From an uncultured Lachnospiraceae bacterium (lineage in GTDB: Bacteria; Bacillota; Clostridia; Lachnospirales; Lachnospiraceae): DNA of 64,000 bases. Both the position numbers and the translations under genes were made by a program. The DNA is taken from contig CAMWCA010000008.1 in NCBI GenBank assembly GCA_947172705.1, positions 1 to 64,000 of the forward strand, read 5' to 3'. Positions within the stretch are counted from its first letter, which is position 1; every line of letters begins with the position of its first letter. The notes beneath the pieces are model-generated. The model did no database searches. It had not been told where the DNA came from and saw only the letters and a list, made by a program, of their open reading frames with translations. Shown here in pieces: positions 46,323 to 55,344 of the stretch.

Positions 46323-47038
46323 AAACCAATCCACTTTCTCAAAACAGCATTTTACTGATCGAGGATGAAGAGAATATTCGCTCTTTTATTGCAACTACCC
46401 TGAAAAATCAAGGCTATAAGATCACCTGCGCCTCTGCCGGTGAAGAGGGGCTGCATCTTGCCGCATCCCTCTGCCCTGATCTGATCCTCCTGGATCTTGG
46501 GCTTCCCGATCTGGATGGTCTGGATGTGATCAGGGAACTTCGGGAATGGACTGCCGTTCCGGTGATCGTCATTTCCGCCCGCACCAATGAACACGAAAAG
46601 GCGCGGGCGCTGGATTGCGGCAGTGACGACTATATTACCAAGCCCTTTAGTACGGTGGAGCTTTTGGCGCGCATCCGCACCTCCCTGCGCCACAGCAGGC
46701 AAATGCAGGATCTCTCTTCCATTCATCAAAAGCCTTATCACTATAAAGAACTGACTGTCAACTTTGAGGATCACATGGTCACTCTTAGCGGAACCATGAT
46801 CCATCTGACACAGATCGAATATAAGCTCCTGACCCTGCTTGCGAGAAATTCCGGCAAGGTTCTTACCTATACCTTCCTGATGGAAAAAATATGGGGACCC
46901 TACACGGATAACAACAACCAGATCCTTCGGGTGAATATGGCAAACATCCGCCGAAAAATCGAGAAAAATCCTGCCGCCCCGGAATATGTGTTTACGGAGA
47001 TCGGGATCGGCTACCGGATGGCGGAGGGAGATATCTGA
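46319..47038 (+). CDS. KdpE-like OmpR-family response regulator
   Basis: A 239-residue regulator: receiver with ILLIEDEEN, phosphoacceptor Asp59 in LILLDLGLPD and Lys in DDYITKPF, then a winged helix ending EIGIGYRMAEG. GGGAGGA lies just upstream inside the kinase gene. Its last 28 bases overlap the convergent M56 gene. It is paired with the KdpD-like kinase. Confidence 0.93.
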   Translation: MKTNPLSQNSILLIEDEENIRSFIATTLKNQGYKITCASAGEEGLHLAASLCPDLILLDLGLPDLDGLDVIRELREWTAVPVIVISARTNEHEKARALDCGSDDYITKPFSTVELLARIRTSLRHSRQMQDLSSIHQKPYHYKELTVNFEDHMVTLSGTMIHLTQIEYKLLTLLARNSGKVLTYTFLMEKIWGPYTDNNNQILRVNMANIRRKIEKNPAAPEYVFTEIGIGYRMAEGDI

Positions 47039-48366
47039 TCAAGCTCCCTCTGGAGCCGTTCTTTTTCCTCCTCAAGCATATCCATCCTGATCCGAAGCCC
47101 TTCTTCCGCTTCCTCTATCTTCTTTTCATAAGCTTCTATTGCTATCCTGAGATATGCCTGCTCCTCCTCTTCTCCGTTCTGTACTGCCTGCTCCCACTCC
47201 CCTTTCATTCTTTCAAGGGAATCCTTCATCTCCTGGCTGTTTTCTTCATATGTCTCCGCCGTAACGTTCATTCCTGCCACAATCTCATTCACTTGGAGAA
47301 TCAGCGCCTCTTCCACTTCTTCACTTTTTATATCCGCTTCTTCTGTATCTGTTTCTTTTATGCCCATTTCTTTTATCTCTGTTACATCCGCTTCCGACAC
47401 TTTTGCCCCGGTAAAAGAGCAGCCGCAAGCAAGCAGCATAATCAGAACCGCAACTCCAGCCATAAGACTGCTTTTCTTCTTTTTATCCGCGATCATAAGC
47501 ACCCTCTCTTTCATTCTCTTCCCACTGTCATTCATCGTTAAAACTACCCCTGTATAGCTGCTTCTGTTGTATCCACTGCCCCAAACCCCAAGCAGCGTCC
47601 TTCCATATGCATACCGCTCCGATTCCCCCAACAGTCTGATCGCCTTCTCGTCAGCGGCAAGCTCACTATCCTGTTTTGCACCATATGCCGCTGCCCATAC
47701 CAAAGGATGAAACCAATAGATCACGCACAGGAGGCTGCGTACGGCTGCCCAAAGAATATCTTTCTGTACCTCATGGGCATACTCATGCGCCAGAATATGA
47801 GCCAGTTCTCCTTCCCCTCCCTGTAATGTCTCAGGCAGCAGATAAATGCTGCGCCCCGCAATGCAGGGACTGGGTAAGCCCGGAACCGTATAAACGCGGA
47901 GCTTTTGCTGCTCCAGCCGCTGGAACCATGGATCTGGCAGACGATCAACCGGCACTTCTTCCCTTGTCCGCCGCAGATACGCCAGCAAGCGTGCCTGCCC
48001 CATCATCATAGAACCTCCTGCCACCAGGATTCCCGTAATCCAGATTCCCAGCGCTGCCTTGCGAAACAGCTTTTCTCTGTTTTCATTTTTTTCAGTCAGC
48101 TTCTCCAACACTATGGGACTGCCGCCTTCTGCCGCTGTTTTATCTGGCGCTGTTTCCATGATACCTGAAACATATTCTCCTGCCCCCTGCACCGGAACCA
48201 TTACACTGACAGAACTGTTTCCAAAATTTACCGGAATTACAAGCCTTGCCGCTACCATCAGCCACAGTCCGTACCGCATTCCCATGGAGATCCGTCCCAT
48301 AGTGATACGCCGAAGCCCTGACACCGTCACAATTAAAACCGTTGCACCCACAAAGACCTCTGTCAT
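47011..48366 (-). CDS. BlaR1-like M56 membrane metallopeptidase
   Basis: A 451-residue M56 protein with TM helices at about 5-18, 30-45, 104-122 and 305-322 and the zinc motif HEYAH (194-198) in a cytosolic loop; EADEKA-like SELAADEKAI supplies the third ligand. In BlaR1/MecR1 the C-terminus is an external penicillin-binding domain; here it is a Glu/Lys-rich helical stretch (about 335-447), likely a coiled coil. Cys residues after the last TM (LLACGCSF) resemble a lipobox. With BlaI it forms a proteolysis-driven switch, but the inducer is unlikely to be a beta-lactam. Confidence 0.9.
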   Translation of the reverse strand: MTEVFVGATVLIVTVSGLRRITMGRISMGMRYGLWLMVAARLVIPVNFGNSSVSVMVPVQGAGEYVSGIMETAPDKTAAEGGSPIVLEKLTEKNENREKLFRKAALGIWITGILVAGGSMMMGQARLLAYLRRTREEVPVDRLPDPWFQRLEQQKLRVYTVPGLPSPCIAGRSIYLLPETLQGGEGELAHILAHEYAHEVQKDILWAAVRSLLCVIYWFHPLVWAAAYGAKQDSELAADEKAIRLLGESERYAYGRTLLGVWGSGYNRSSYTGVVLTMNDSGKRMKERVLMIADKKKKSSLMAGVAVLIMLLACGCSFTGAKVSEADVTEIKEMGIKETDTEEADIKSEEVEEALILQVNEIVAGMNVTAETYEENSQEMKDSLERMKGEWEQAVQNGEEEEQAYLRIAIEAYEKKIEEAEEGLRIRMDMLEEEKERLQRELDQISPSAIR

Positions 48367-48399
48367 ATACCCTCCTCCCCATACCTTCTTTTCCGCCTT

Positions 48400-48771
48400 C
48401 TACTGCTCTTCTTCCGCCTTTCGGAGAATCTCATGGAGTTCCGCAATCTCCTCCCTGGACAATGCCTTTTTCTCCACCATGGTATTAAGCATCAGACCCA
48501 TCCTGCCGCCAAAAACCTTCTCCAGAAATTCCTCTGTTTCCTGCATCACCGCCTCTTCCTGGCAGATATCCGGATAATATAGCTTTGCCCGTCCTCCATC
48601 TTCGTGATGCACCGCCTTCTTTTCCTCCATACGGCGCAAAAAAGTCATCACTGTATGCTTCGTCCACCCTGTGGTTTCCTTAAAATGATTGGTCAGCTGC
48701 ATCATCGTCTGTGGCGACTCCTGCCATAAAAGACTCATTACCTTCCATTCTGCTTCCGATAACTTGATCAT
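48400..48771 (-). CDS. blaI: BlaI/MecI-family repressor
   Basis: A 123-residue winged-helix repressor: ISEAEWKVMSLLW-like start (KLSEAEWKVMSLLWQ), DNA-recognition segment WTKHTVMTFLRRMEEKK, and a dimerisation C-terminus. In the family it is cleaved by the partner M56 peptidase to switch on its own operon. It precedes the M56 gene by 33 bases. The likely operator lies just upstream. Confidence 0.93.
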   Translation of the reverse strand: MIKLSEAEWKVMSLLWQESPQTMMQLTNHFKETTGWTKHTVMTFLRRMEEKKAVHHEDGGRAKLYYPDICQEEAVMQETEEFLEKVFGGRMGLMLNTMVEKKALSREEIAELHEILRKAEEEQ

Positions 48772-48805
48772 TTTTCCTTCTCCCTGTTCTTTTGGGTTTA
48801 CACTT

Positions 48806-48849
48806 GACTACCTTAATTATAATTTAACGCATTGGTAGTCATATGTCAA
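48806..48849 (-). promoter_or_regulatory. blaI promoter with inverted-repeat operator
   Basis: GACTACC (48806-48812) and GGTAGTC (48834-48840) form a perfect inverted repeat spanning the promoter region. On the minus strand TTGACA (48849-48844) with TAAATT (48826-48821) at 17 bases, or the alternative TATAAT at 48821-48816, is covered by it. This is the expected layout for autorepression by BlaI. Confidence 0.6.
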
Positions 48850-48876
48850 CCTGCTTTAAACACAGTAAAAGTTTGT

Positions 48877-48906
48877 TTGACATTCCTATGGTTTTATCTT
48901 TATAAT
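48877..48906 (+). promoter_or_regulatory. Promoter of the sodium-dependent transporter gene
   Basis: Consensus TTGACA (48877-48882) and TATAAT (48901-48906) with an 18-base spacer, 40 bases before the ATG, close to the BlaI operator on the other side. Confidence 0.7.
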
Positions 48907-48945
48907 GAAGCTATTGTGGAAAACGAAAATTAAGGGAGAAAACAA

Positions 48946-50433
48946 ATGAAATCAAGAGAAAAATTTGGCAGCCGCCTGGGCTTTATTCTGGTTTCCGCCG
49001 GCTGTGCAATTGGAATTGGAAATGTGTGGAAATTCCCCTACATGACAGGGCAGTACGGCGGAGCCGCTTTTATCATCATTTATCTTGCCTTCCTGCTCCT
49101 TATGGGATGGCCTATTATGGTGTGTGAGTTTGCCGTGGGACGGGGCAGTCAAAAAAGCTGCGCTACCTCCTTCAGAGTACTTGAACCCGAAGGAACAAAA
49201 TGGCACCATTATGGATGGTTTGGCATGGCGGGAAATTATCTGCTGATGATGTTCTATACCATGGTTGCAGGATGGATGATGTATTACTGTTTCCGCTGTG
49301 CTCGGGGAGAGTTCAGCCAGTCCGCCATGAGCGCTCAGACAATTGCAGATCGCTTCAGCGAAATGCTTGCTTCCGGCGGGACAATGGCATTCTGGATGGT
49401 CGTTGCCGTGCTTCTTTCCTTTGGCATCTGCGCATTCGGCGTACAAAAGGGCGTGGAACGGATTACAAAAATCATGATGATCGCTCTTCTTGCACTGATC
49501 GTTGTCCTTGCTGTCAACTCTGTACGTCTGCCCGGCGCAATGGAAGGTATAAAATTTTACCTGATACCAAATTTTCAGAACATAAAAGAAACAGGTATTG
49601 GCAATATTGTCTTTGGTGCAATGTCTCAGGCTTTCTTTACTTTAAGCCTGGGGATCGGCGCAATGGCAATCTTTGGCAGCTATCTGCATAAAGACCGCTC
49701 TCTTGCCGGGGAAGCAATCAACATCGGCGTTCTGGATACCTTTGTGGCTTTAATGGCGGGCATGATCATTATCCCCGCATGCTTTGCATTTGGCATTGAA
49801 CCGGATGCAGGTCCTTCTCTGATCTTTATCACTCTTCCTCAGATCTTTAACCGGATGAACGGAGGAAGGCTCTGGGGCGCACTGTTCTTTCTGTTTTTAT
49901 CCTTTGCCGCCCTGTCCACCGTTACGGCAGTGTTTGAAAATATTATTTCCTTTGCCATCGACTTGTTCGGGTTTTCCCGCAAGAAGGCAGTGCTGATCAA
50001 TATTTTCCTGATCATCCTGCTTTCCCTTCCGGCTGTTCTGGGCTTTAATGTCCTTTCGGCGATTCAACCTCTGGGCGCCGGAACAGGCATTATGGATCTG
50101 GAGGATTTTCTGGTATCCAATAACCTGCTTCCTCTTGGTTCACTGGTCTACCTGATGTTCTGTACGCAAAAAAGGGGATGGGGATGGAAAAGTTTTATTG
50201 AAGAAGCCAATGCAGGTTCAGGGAAGAAATTTCCCCTGTTTCTGCGGGGCTATATGACCTATGGAATTCCGATTCTCATAGTGGTGATCTATCTGAAAGG
50301 TTATTGGGATATGTTTGCGCCCAAAGCAGCGGCGGAAAATAATCCCCTGCTGCTTTGGGGCTGGATGCTTGTAGCTGTGGCTTTCCTTGCCCTCATCGGC
50401 TGGTTTGCCTTCGGCGGAAAGCGTAAAGCTTAG
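48946..50433 (+). CDS. Neurotransmitter:sodium symporter (NSS) family transporter
   Basis: A 495-residue transporter with about 11-12 TM helices. The N-terminal signature KFGSRLGFILVSAGCAIGIG NVWKFPY (split here) contains the unwound TM1 sodium/substrate site. Members usually take up amino acids such as tryptophan, leucine or alanine with sodium. The gene is a single unit with a strong promoter, and its stop is one base from the convergent DUF362 stop. The substrate is not predictable from sequence. Confidence 0.95.
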   Translation: MKSREKFGSRLGFILVSAGCAIGIGNVWKFPYMTGQYGGAAFIIIYLAFLLLMGWPIMVCEFAVGRGSQKSCATSFRVLEPEGTKWHHYGWFGMAGNYLLMMFYTMVAGWMMYYCFRCARGEFSQSAMSAQTIADRFSEMLASGGTMAFWMVVAVLLSFGICAFGVQKGVERITKIMMIALLALIVVLAVNSVRLPGAMEGIKFYLIPNFQNIKETGIGNIVFGAMSQAFFTLSLGIGAMAIFGSYLHKDRSLAGEAINIGVLDTFVALMAGMIIIPACFAFGIEPDAGPSLIFITLPQIFNRMNGGRLWGALFFLFLSFAALSTVTAVFENIISFAIDLFGFSRKKAVLINIFLIILLSLPAVLGFNVLSAIQPLGAGTGIMDLEDFLVSNNLLPLGSLVYLMFCTQKRGWGWKSFIEEANAGSGKKFPLFLRGYMTYGIPILIVVIYLKGYWDMFAPKAAAENNPLLLWGWMLVAVAFLALIGWFAFGGKRKA

Positions 50434-50434
50434 A

Positions 50435-51304
50435 TCAGTCTACTTCTATCAGTTCATATTCTCTGACGCCAAATCCCAAATCGGCTGCCGCCTCAACGGT
50501 GTGTACTCCGTTTTTGGATTCAATACGTTCCAGCAGATGATCCCGCCCGGGGTCGTCTGTTGCCGCGTATACCAGATCCAGACACGCCTGATCGATGGCA
50601 ATGGGGTCTTCAGAAATCAAAATACCGATATCCTCCATGCAGGGGTCTTCTGCAACGGCACAGCAATCACAATCCACAGACATATTTTTCATAACGTTGA
50701 TATATACGGCATTCCCTTTGAAATATTCCACTACGGAAGAAGCCGCATCCGCCATTGACTCCAGGAAAGAGTCATGATCCGAAGTCCAGAATGCATCCGT
50801 ATCTCCCACTCCGTGAATATATGCTTTGCCGTAGGAAGAAGCAACGCCGATGGAAAGCTGTTTGATGGCTCCCCCAAAGCCGCCCATGGGATGTCCTTTG
50901 AAATGTGACAGCACCAGCATGGAATCATAATTTGCCAGATCTTTTCCCACAAAGTTTTTCTGAATTCTTTTTCCATTGGGAATGGGAAGCTCCAGATCCG
51001 GACCTTCCGCATCCAGCAGGTCAACAGGAAAACACTTGCTCCATCCATGCTCTTCTAACGTCTTTAAATGTTTTTCTGTAGTCTCCCTGGTTCCCTCATA
51101 TGCCGTGTTACATTCCACCACAGTGCCGCCCACGTAATCAACCACCGGTTTCCAAAATTCCGGTTTCAAAAAATTCTGATTACCGGTCTCACCGGAATGC
51201 ACCTTGATTGCCGTCTTGCCAGGAAGCTCTTTTCCCAGGGTCTGATACAGCTCCAGAACCTTCTCCGGCGTGATAGTCCTTGAAAAAAATACCTTTGGTT
51301 TCAT
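50435..51304 (-). CDS. DUF362 domain protein without ferredoxin domain
   Basis: A 289-residue DUF362 protein. Visible are a VLSHFKGHPMGGFGGAIKQ motif, SIGVASSYGKAYIHG, and a cysteine cluster VDCDCC...DPCMEDIGIL near residues 210-225. Many DUF362 proteins carry a 4Fe-4S ferredoxin-like insert or tail with CxxCxxC; here that CxxCxxC set is absent, but the cysteine cluster could still bind metal. Function is not established. The ATG is at 51304. Confidence 0.88.
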   Translation of the reverse strand: MKPKVFFSRTITPEKVLELYQTLGKELPGKTAIKVHSGETGNQNFLKPEFWKPVVDYVGGTVVECNTAYEGTRETTEKHLKTLEEHGWSKCFPVDLLDAEGPDLELPIPNGKRIQKNFVGKDLANYDSMLVLSHFKGHPMGGFGGAIKQLSIGVASSYGKAYIHGVGDTDAFWTSDHDSFLESMADAASSVVEYFKGNAVYINVMKNMSVDCDCCAVAEDPCMEDIGILISEDPIAIDQACLDLVYAATDDPGRDHLLERIESKNGVHTVEAAADLGFGVREYELIEVD

Positions 51305-51370
51305 GATTTGCCCTCCTATTCCTATTCATGCTTTCAGTATATCATTTAAAATAAGTTTATGTACACTGCT

Positions 51371-51937
51371 TTATTCTATATTTACACTTTCTTTTTTAGA
51401 CAAGCTCCGCTTCTCTACAAAGCTTACGATCCATTCTCCCAGCCAGCTGCAGAGCAGACCGGTGAGTGCACCGGCTAAAACATCGCTGGGATAATGGACA
51501 CCCACGTACAGCCTTGAAAAGGAGATTAAAATTGCAAGGATTAAAATCGGCACACCAAATTTTTTCGGCAGCCTGCGGTACAGCACGCACGCTGATGCAA
51601 AGGAGCTTCCCGCATGCCCGGAGGGAAAAGAAAACTCCGCAGGCTTTTTGATCAGCGGTATCAAGCCTTCCACCACATAATAGGGTCTGGTTCTTGCCAC
51701 AAGATTTTTCAGCAGAATGTTGTTGATCAACAGGGAAAAGAGCAATGCGCAGGCGCTCATCCAGCCGATTCTCCTGGTTTTCGGAAAAATCAACAGCAAA
51801 AGGGTCAAGACAATCCACAGAATTCCCGCATTTCCCAGGGTAGTGACCACCTTCATAACAGGGTCCAGAATCGGGTTCCGAACTGCCTCCTGCAAAAACA
51901 GTAAAATTTGTCCATCCATATGTAGTAAACTTTCCAT
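51371..51937 (-). CDS. PAP2-family membrane phosphatase
   Basis: A 188-residue integral phosphatase with about six TM helices. All three PAP2 motifs are present: KNLVARTRPY (K...RP), PSGHAGSSFA and SRLYVGVHYPSD. Family members dephosphorylate undecaprenyl-PP or phosphatidic acid, supporting wall or lipid synthesis. It starts nine bases after the GLUG/LysM gene, with AGGAGG overlapping that gene's stop, so the two are co-transcribed. Confidence 0.94.
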   Translation of the reverse strand: MESLLHMDGQILLFLQEAVRNPILDPVMKVVTTLGNAGILWIVLTLLLLIFPKTRRIGWMSACALLFSLLINNILLKNLVARTRPYYVVEGLIPLIKKPAEFSFPSGHAGSSFASACVLYRRLPKKFGVPILILAILISFSRLYVGVHYPSDVLAGALTGLLCSWLGEWIVSFVEKRSLSKKESVNIE

Positions 51938-51946
51938 TCTTTCCTC

Positions 51947-54220
51947 CTATTCTTCCTCCGGAAAATTCCTTTTCTTTTGAGATGTAACCAGCGCAAAGGG
52001 ATTGTGCAGACAGTCAAACTCCCACCCCTCTCTTCCAAGATAGGAGAAATCTACAAGATAGGGATATTCGATAATTTCAATCTCCTGATCTACGCTTGCT
52101 CCCAGATAGCGAGTGGCATCAAGAAGGTCAGAATCTTCCCGATGCTTCTCCACACCAATAAATTCTGCAAGCAGCCCCTGGCGCATCCGGTAAAAGGCAC
52201 AGCAGTCGATCACCTGCTTTTCTTCCTCTCCCGGCTGATAAGCATAGCATTTGAAGGAATATCCATACAGGTTTTCGCCATTTTCCAGTTGATAACGGTA
52301 GAAACGAAGCCCCCAATACTGATCCCCCAAATACTGCTTTGCACTGTTTGTAATGCTCTCCTGAACCCCCTGCCAGTCTTCCGCAAAGAAATCCCCCGTT
52401 TCGTTTTTCGTAACCAGATAGAAAATACAGGAGGAAAAAATTGCCGGTTCCTCATCCTCAATCAGCCATGTATCGCATTCTTCCTGGGATTTGGCAAGAA
52501 CCTCCATTCCTTCCTCTCCCGCCGTACAGGCACCGTAATATACCCCTAAATAACCTGCGCTCTCCTTTTTGGCAAAAGCGTGCTTCTGTTTTTCTTCTCC
52601 GTCTTCGCCTTTTGCTTCGCAAATGCAAAAATCTCTTTCATCCAGCGCCCTTAATACATAGTACTCCAAATGTGGAACCAAAATTTCTTCTCCCGGATGA
52701 ATCAGATTCTTGTTTCCCTTATCATCCGCAGCTTTCAGACTTTCATAAAAGCTTCCGTCCCCGTAATAATTTTCCGCAATCTCCCAAAGAGTGTCTCCCG
52801 GCTTTACCTGATAAATTTCATCCTTTTCAGGTCCCATGGAAAGCTTTATGTAATCCCCCTGATCTGTTCCCGGAATATTCATTTCCGTATACAGAGTTTG
52901 AAATCCTTCCACATCCTGCAACGCCTTTTCGCCGTACAGATAAGCGTCTATCTCTTTCATTTCCTCCCCGGATAATCCATAGGTTCCCGAATAACGGTAC
53001 TTTTGATCGGTTGCCTCTGAAAGAAAATAGCAGTTTTTCACCTCTCCCTGCCGGCACAGGAAATAACCACTGCTCATGGCGATTCCAAACACATAACCGG
53101 GGTCCTCATCCGCAGCCCTGCCCGCTTTTCCCTCATGGGCACAATTCAAAATCCTGCCTGTATTGTAGCCGCTGATTCCTGCCGCCACCCGCTCTTCATC
53201 CTCATAATAACGCAGCTTTATGATTTCCGCTTCCTCAGGCAGCAGCCAAATATCGCCCTTATTTTTGCAATCCCGGATTTCCCCGGAATTTGCCCCGGCT
53301 ATGCCTCCCGCCACCCTTGGGCAGGAAACCATTCCTTCATTGACGCACTTTTCCACTATGCCGCTGTTCTTGCCTGCAATTCCGCCCACACAGGATTCCA
53401 TCAGAATATCGTCCTGATAATCTCCCGTATCCTTCCAGATCTTCAAACCGTCCGTGTAAAGAACCGTTTCTCCGTAATAGGAGCATCCCTTTATAAGCCC
53501 ATCGCTGTAATTTATCGCCGCGATGCCTCCGGCACGCCATTGAGGGCAGTTAATGGCAAGCTCCTCTTCTTCCCTGCGTATACATTCTCCCGCTGTGATC
53601 TTTCCTGAAAAACTGCAGTTTTCAATAATGCCGCCGTTGTAGACCACTAAGCCTGCCGCCGTTCCGTCACCCAGCACACTTCCTTCCACAGAGCAGTTTT
53701 CAATCTTTCCGCCATTATACCCACAAAGCGCCGCTGTCACAAACAGATCCACCTCCGGATCTTCCTTTTCCACCTCCCAATTATCATACCGGGAAACAAA
53801 AAGGCAGGAGCGGAGATTCAAATTTCTAATACAGCCGTCCTCCATCAGACCAAAAAAAATAGGATACTGATCAGAGTAAAACCCAATCAACGCATAGCCG
53901 TCTCCGTCAAAGACCCCGTGGTAACTGGACTCGATACAGGCTGATTTTTCCGGCGGCGATTCCTCCCAGCTTTCCCATTCAGCCGGATCGTTAAAATAGA
54001 TGTCCTGGGTCAGTCTTCCATTCAGACTGTTTTCTCCGTTCTTTACCCTATGGACAAACTCTTCAAAGTCTTCCCTGGTGGAGATCAGGAAAACTTCTTC
54101 TCCATTTTCATTTTTAGGCGGATTTGCCTTTCTGACAGAGAGAAAAAGCGCGCCTCCAAAAGCAGCCGTCACCAGAATTGTCATACAGACCAAAAATATT
54201 TTTAGTTTCCTGCTTGTCAT
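51947..54220 (-). CDS. Surface protein with GLUG-like repeats and a LysM domain
   Basis: A 757-residue protein. TM/signal anchor at about 7-28; residues about 100-405 contain GLUG-like repeats (CGYNGGKIENCSVEG, VYNGGIIENCSFSG, AGKNSGIVEKCVNEG, AGANSGEIRDCKNKG, GYNTGRILNCAHEG), a beta-helix-like wall or adhesion module. A LysM domain follows at 469-516 (IYQVKPGDTLWEIAENYY...), then an unrecognised C-terminal domain of about 240 residues with many Tyr, Glu and Cys. It is expected outside the cell, bound to peptidoglycan. The partner of the C-terminal domain is unknown. Operon with PAP2. Confidence 0.88.
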   Translation of the reverse strand: MTSRKLKIFLVCMTILVTAAFGGALFLSVRKANPPKNENGEEVFLISTREDFEEFVHRVKNGENSLNGRLTQDIYFNDPAEWESWEESPPEKSACIESSYHGVFDGDGYALIGFYSDQYPIFFGLMEDGCIRNLNLRSCLFVSRYDNWEVEKEDPEVDLFVTAALCGYNGGKIENCSVEGSVLGDGTAAGLVVYNGGIIENCSFSGKITAGECIRREEEELAINCPQWRAGGIAAINYSDGLIKGCSYYGETVLYTDGLKIWKDTGDYQDDILMESCVGGIAGKNSGIVEKCVNEGMVSCPRVAGGIAGANSGEIRDCKNKGDIWLLPEEAEIIKLRYYEDEERVAAGISGYNTGRILNCAHEGKAGRAADEDPGYVFGIAMSSGYFLCRQGEVKNCYFLSEATDQKYRYSGTYGLSGEEMKEIDAYLYGEKALQDVEGFQTLYTEMNIPGTDQGDYIKLSMGPEKDEIYQVKPGDTLWEIAENYYGDGSFYESLKAADDKGNKNLIHPGEEILVPHLEYYVLRALDERDFCICEAKGEDGEEKQKHAFAKKESAGYLGVYYGACTAGEEGMEVLAKSQEECDTWLIEDEEPAIFSSCIFYLVTKNETGDFFAEDWQGVQESITNSAKQYLGDQYWGLRFYRYQLENGENLYGYSFKCYAYQPGEEEKQVIDCCAFYRMRQGLLAEFIGVEKHREDSDLLDATRYLGASVDQEIEIIEYPYLVDFSYLGREGWEFDCLHNPFALVTSQKKRNFPEEE

Positions 54221-54369
54221 TCACAAGATATTCCTTTTTTATTTTCATTATACAGACAAATACTATTTTTTTCTACAAAACGATTCTTTAAATTCAAAAT
54301 AATCTTGTTTTTCCTATACCCTCATCCTATAATGAAGCTACAATACAGAATGATACGAGGGACTATCTT

Positions 54370-55344
54370 ATGCATGAGCCAATCAAAGTATGCGACAGTA
54401 AATATCTTTTAATAATTCCTATTATAGGTATTATCTTTTCTTTGCCTTGTCTCATACTATCCGTATTTTCTGGTATTCAAAACCAGGATAATGAAACTAT
54501 TTTTTACTGCTCCACTTGTTTTGGCGGGATGCTTTTATTATGCATTCTGCTCCTGGTCTATTTTTTAAGAAGAAAGCTTCTTTTATACGAAAATCATCTT
54601 TTCTATACCCCCGCTTTCGGCAGAACAAGAACTTTTTCCTATTCCGAAATCCGCTCTGTGGTTCCTGTCGGAGAAAAATATACAATATATGACTATAATG
54701 GAAAAAAGCTGGCTTCATTTGAGACCAATATGCCAGCCGCTTCCACTGCGATCAATTACCTGGCTATGAAAAACGTAAAAATAGAGCCACTCAAATTGCT
54801 TTCCCTCCCAGCTAAAGTATCCAACTGGCTTTCCAACCTTGGCACTCCCTATCGAGATAACTACACCACATTCATTTTTCCAGCTTCTACTGTTAAAAAG
54901 CAAAAAAGACAGCTCCGCGCTGTCCGATTGCTTTTGCTGCTTCTTTCCATTCTGACTCTATTTCTCCCCAGAAGATGGATTTCGGCTATATCCATTTTGA
55001 TTTTATTACTCATTTATCTTCCACATCTTATTTTTTATCCTAAAATGAGCTGGAAAAGATACAGCGACGAAAGTTATGTGCCTTTCCCTGCCTTAGGCTG
55101 CATAATCAGCCTGTTCATTCTCTATACATCTCTGATTACAATGCATATAGAAATAGAAAAAGGCAGCTGGATCATGATTTCTATCATCCTGGCATTGGTT
55201 TTATCAATACCATACCTGCTTCTGCTTCACGTTCAAAGAATAAAAGTACCTCCATCAGAATCCATTCTGGCAGCCTGTACCTTTTTCCTGCTCTCCCTGT
55301 GTTTCTCGCCTTCCATTTATTACCTGGCGTCCACTATATTTTGA
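54370..55344 (+). CDS. Hypothetical polytopic membrane protein
   Basis: A 324-residue protein with two N-terminal TM helices (about 12-35 and 46-67), a soluble PH-like stretch (about 70-135: LYENHLFYTPAFGRTRTFSYSEI) and five C-terminal TM helices (about 183-320). The gene is AT-rich and isolated; GAGGG lies nine bases before the ATG. Its last 25 bases overlap the convergent galT end. No function is recognised. Confidence 0.75.
   Translation: MHEPIKVCDSKYLLIIPIIGIIFSLPCLILSVFSGIQNQDNETIFYCSTCFGGMLLLCILLLVYFLRRKLLLYENHLFYTPAFGRTRTFSYSEIRSVVPVGEKYTIYDYNGKKLASFETNMPAASTAINYLAMKNVKIEPLKLLSLPAKVSNWLSNLGTPYRDNYTTFIFPASTVKKQKRQLRAVRLLLLLLSILTLFLPRRWISAISILILLLIYLPHLIFYPKMSWKRYSDESYVPFPALGCIISLFILYTSLITMHIEIEKGSWIMISIILALVLSIPYLLLLHVQRIKVPPSESILAACTFFLLSLCFSPSIYYLASTIF

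Noticed and set aside
45228..47038. Potassium-transport (kdp) locus
   Set aside because: Only a DUF4118 kinase and a regulator are present; no kdpF, A, B or C.
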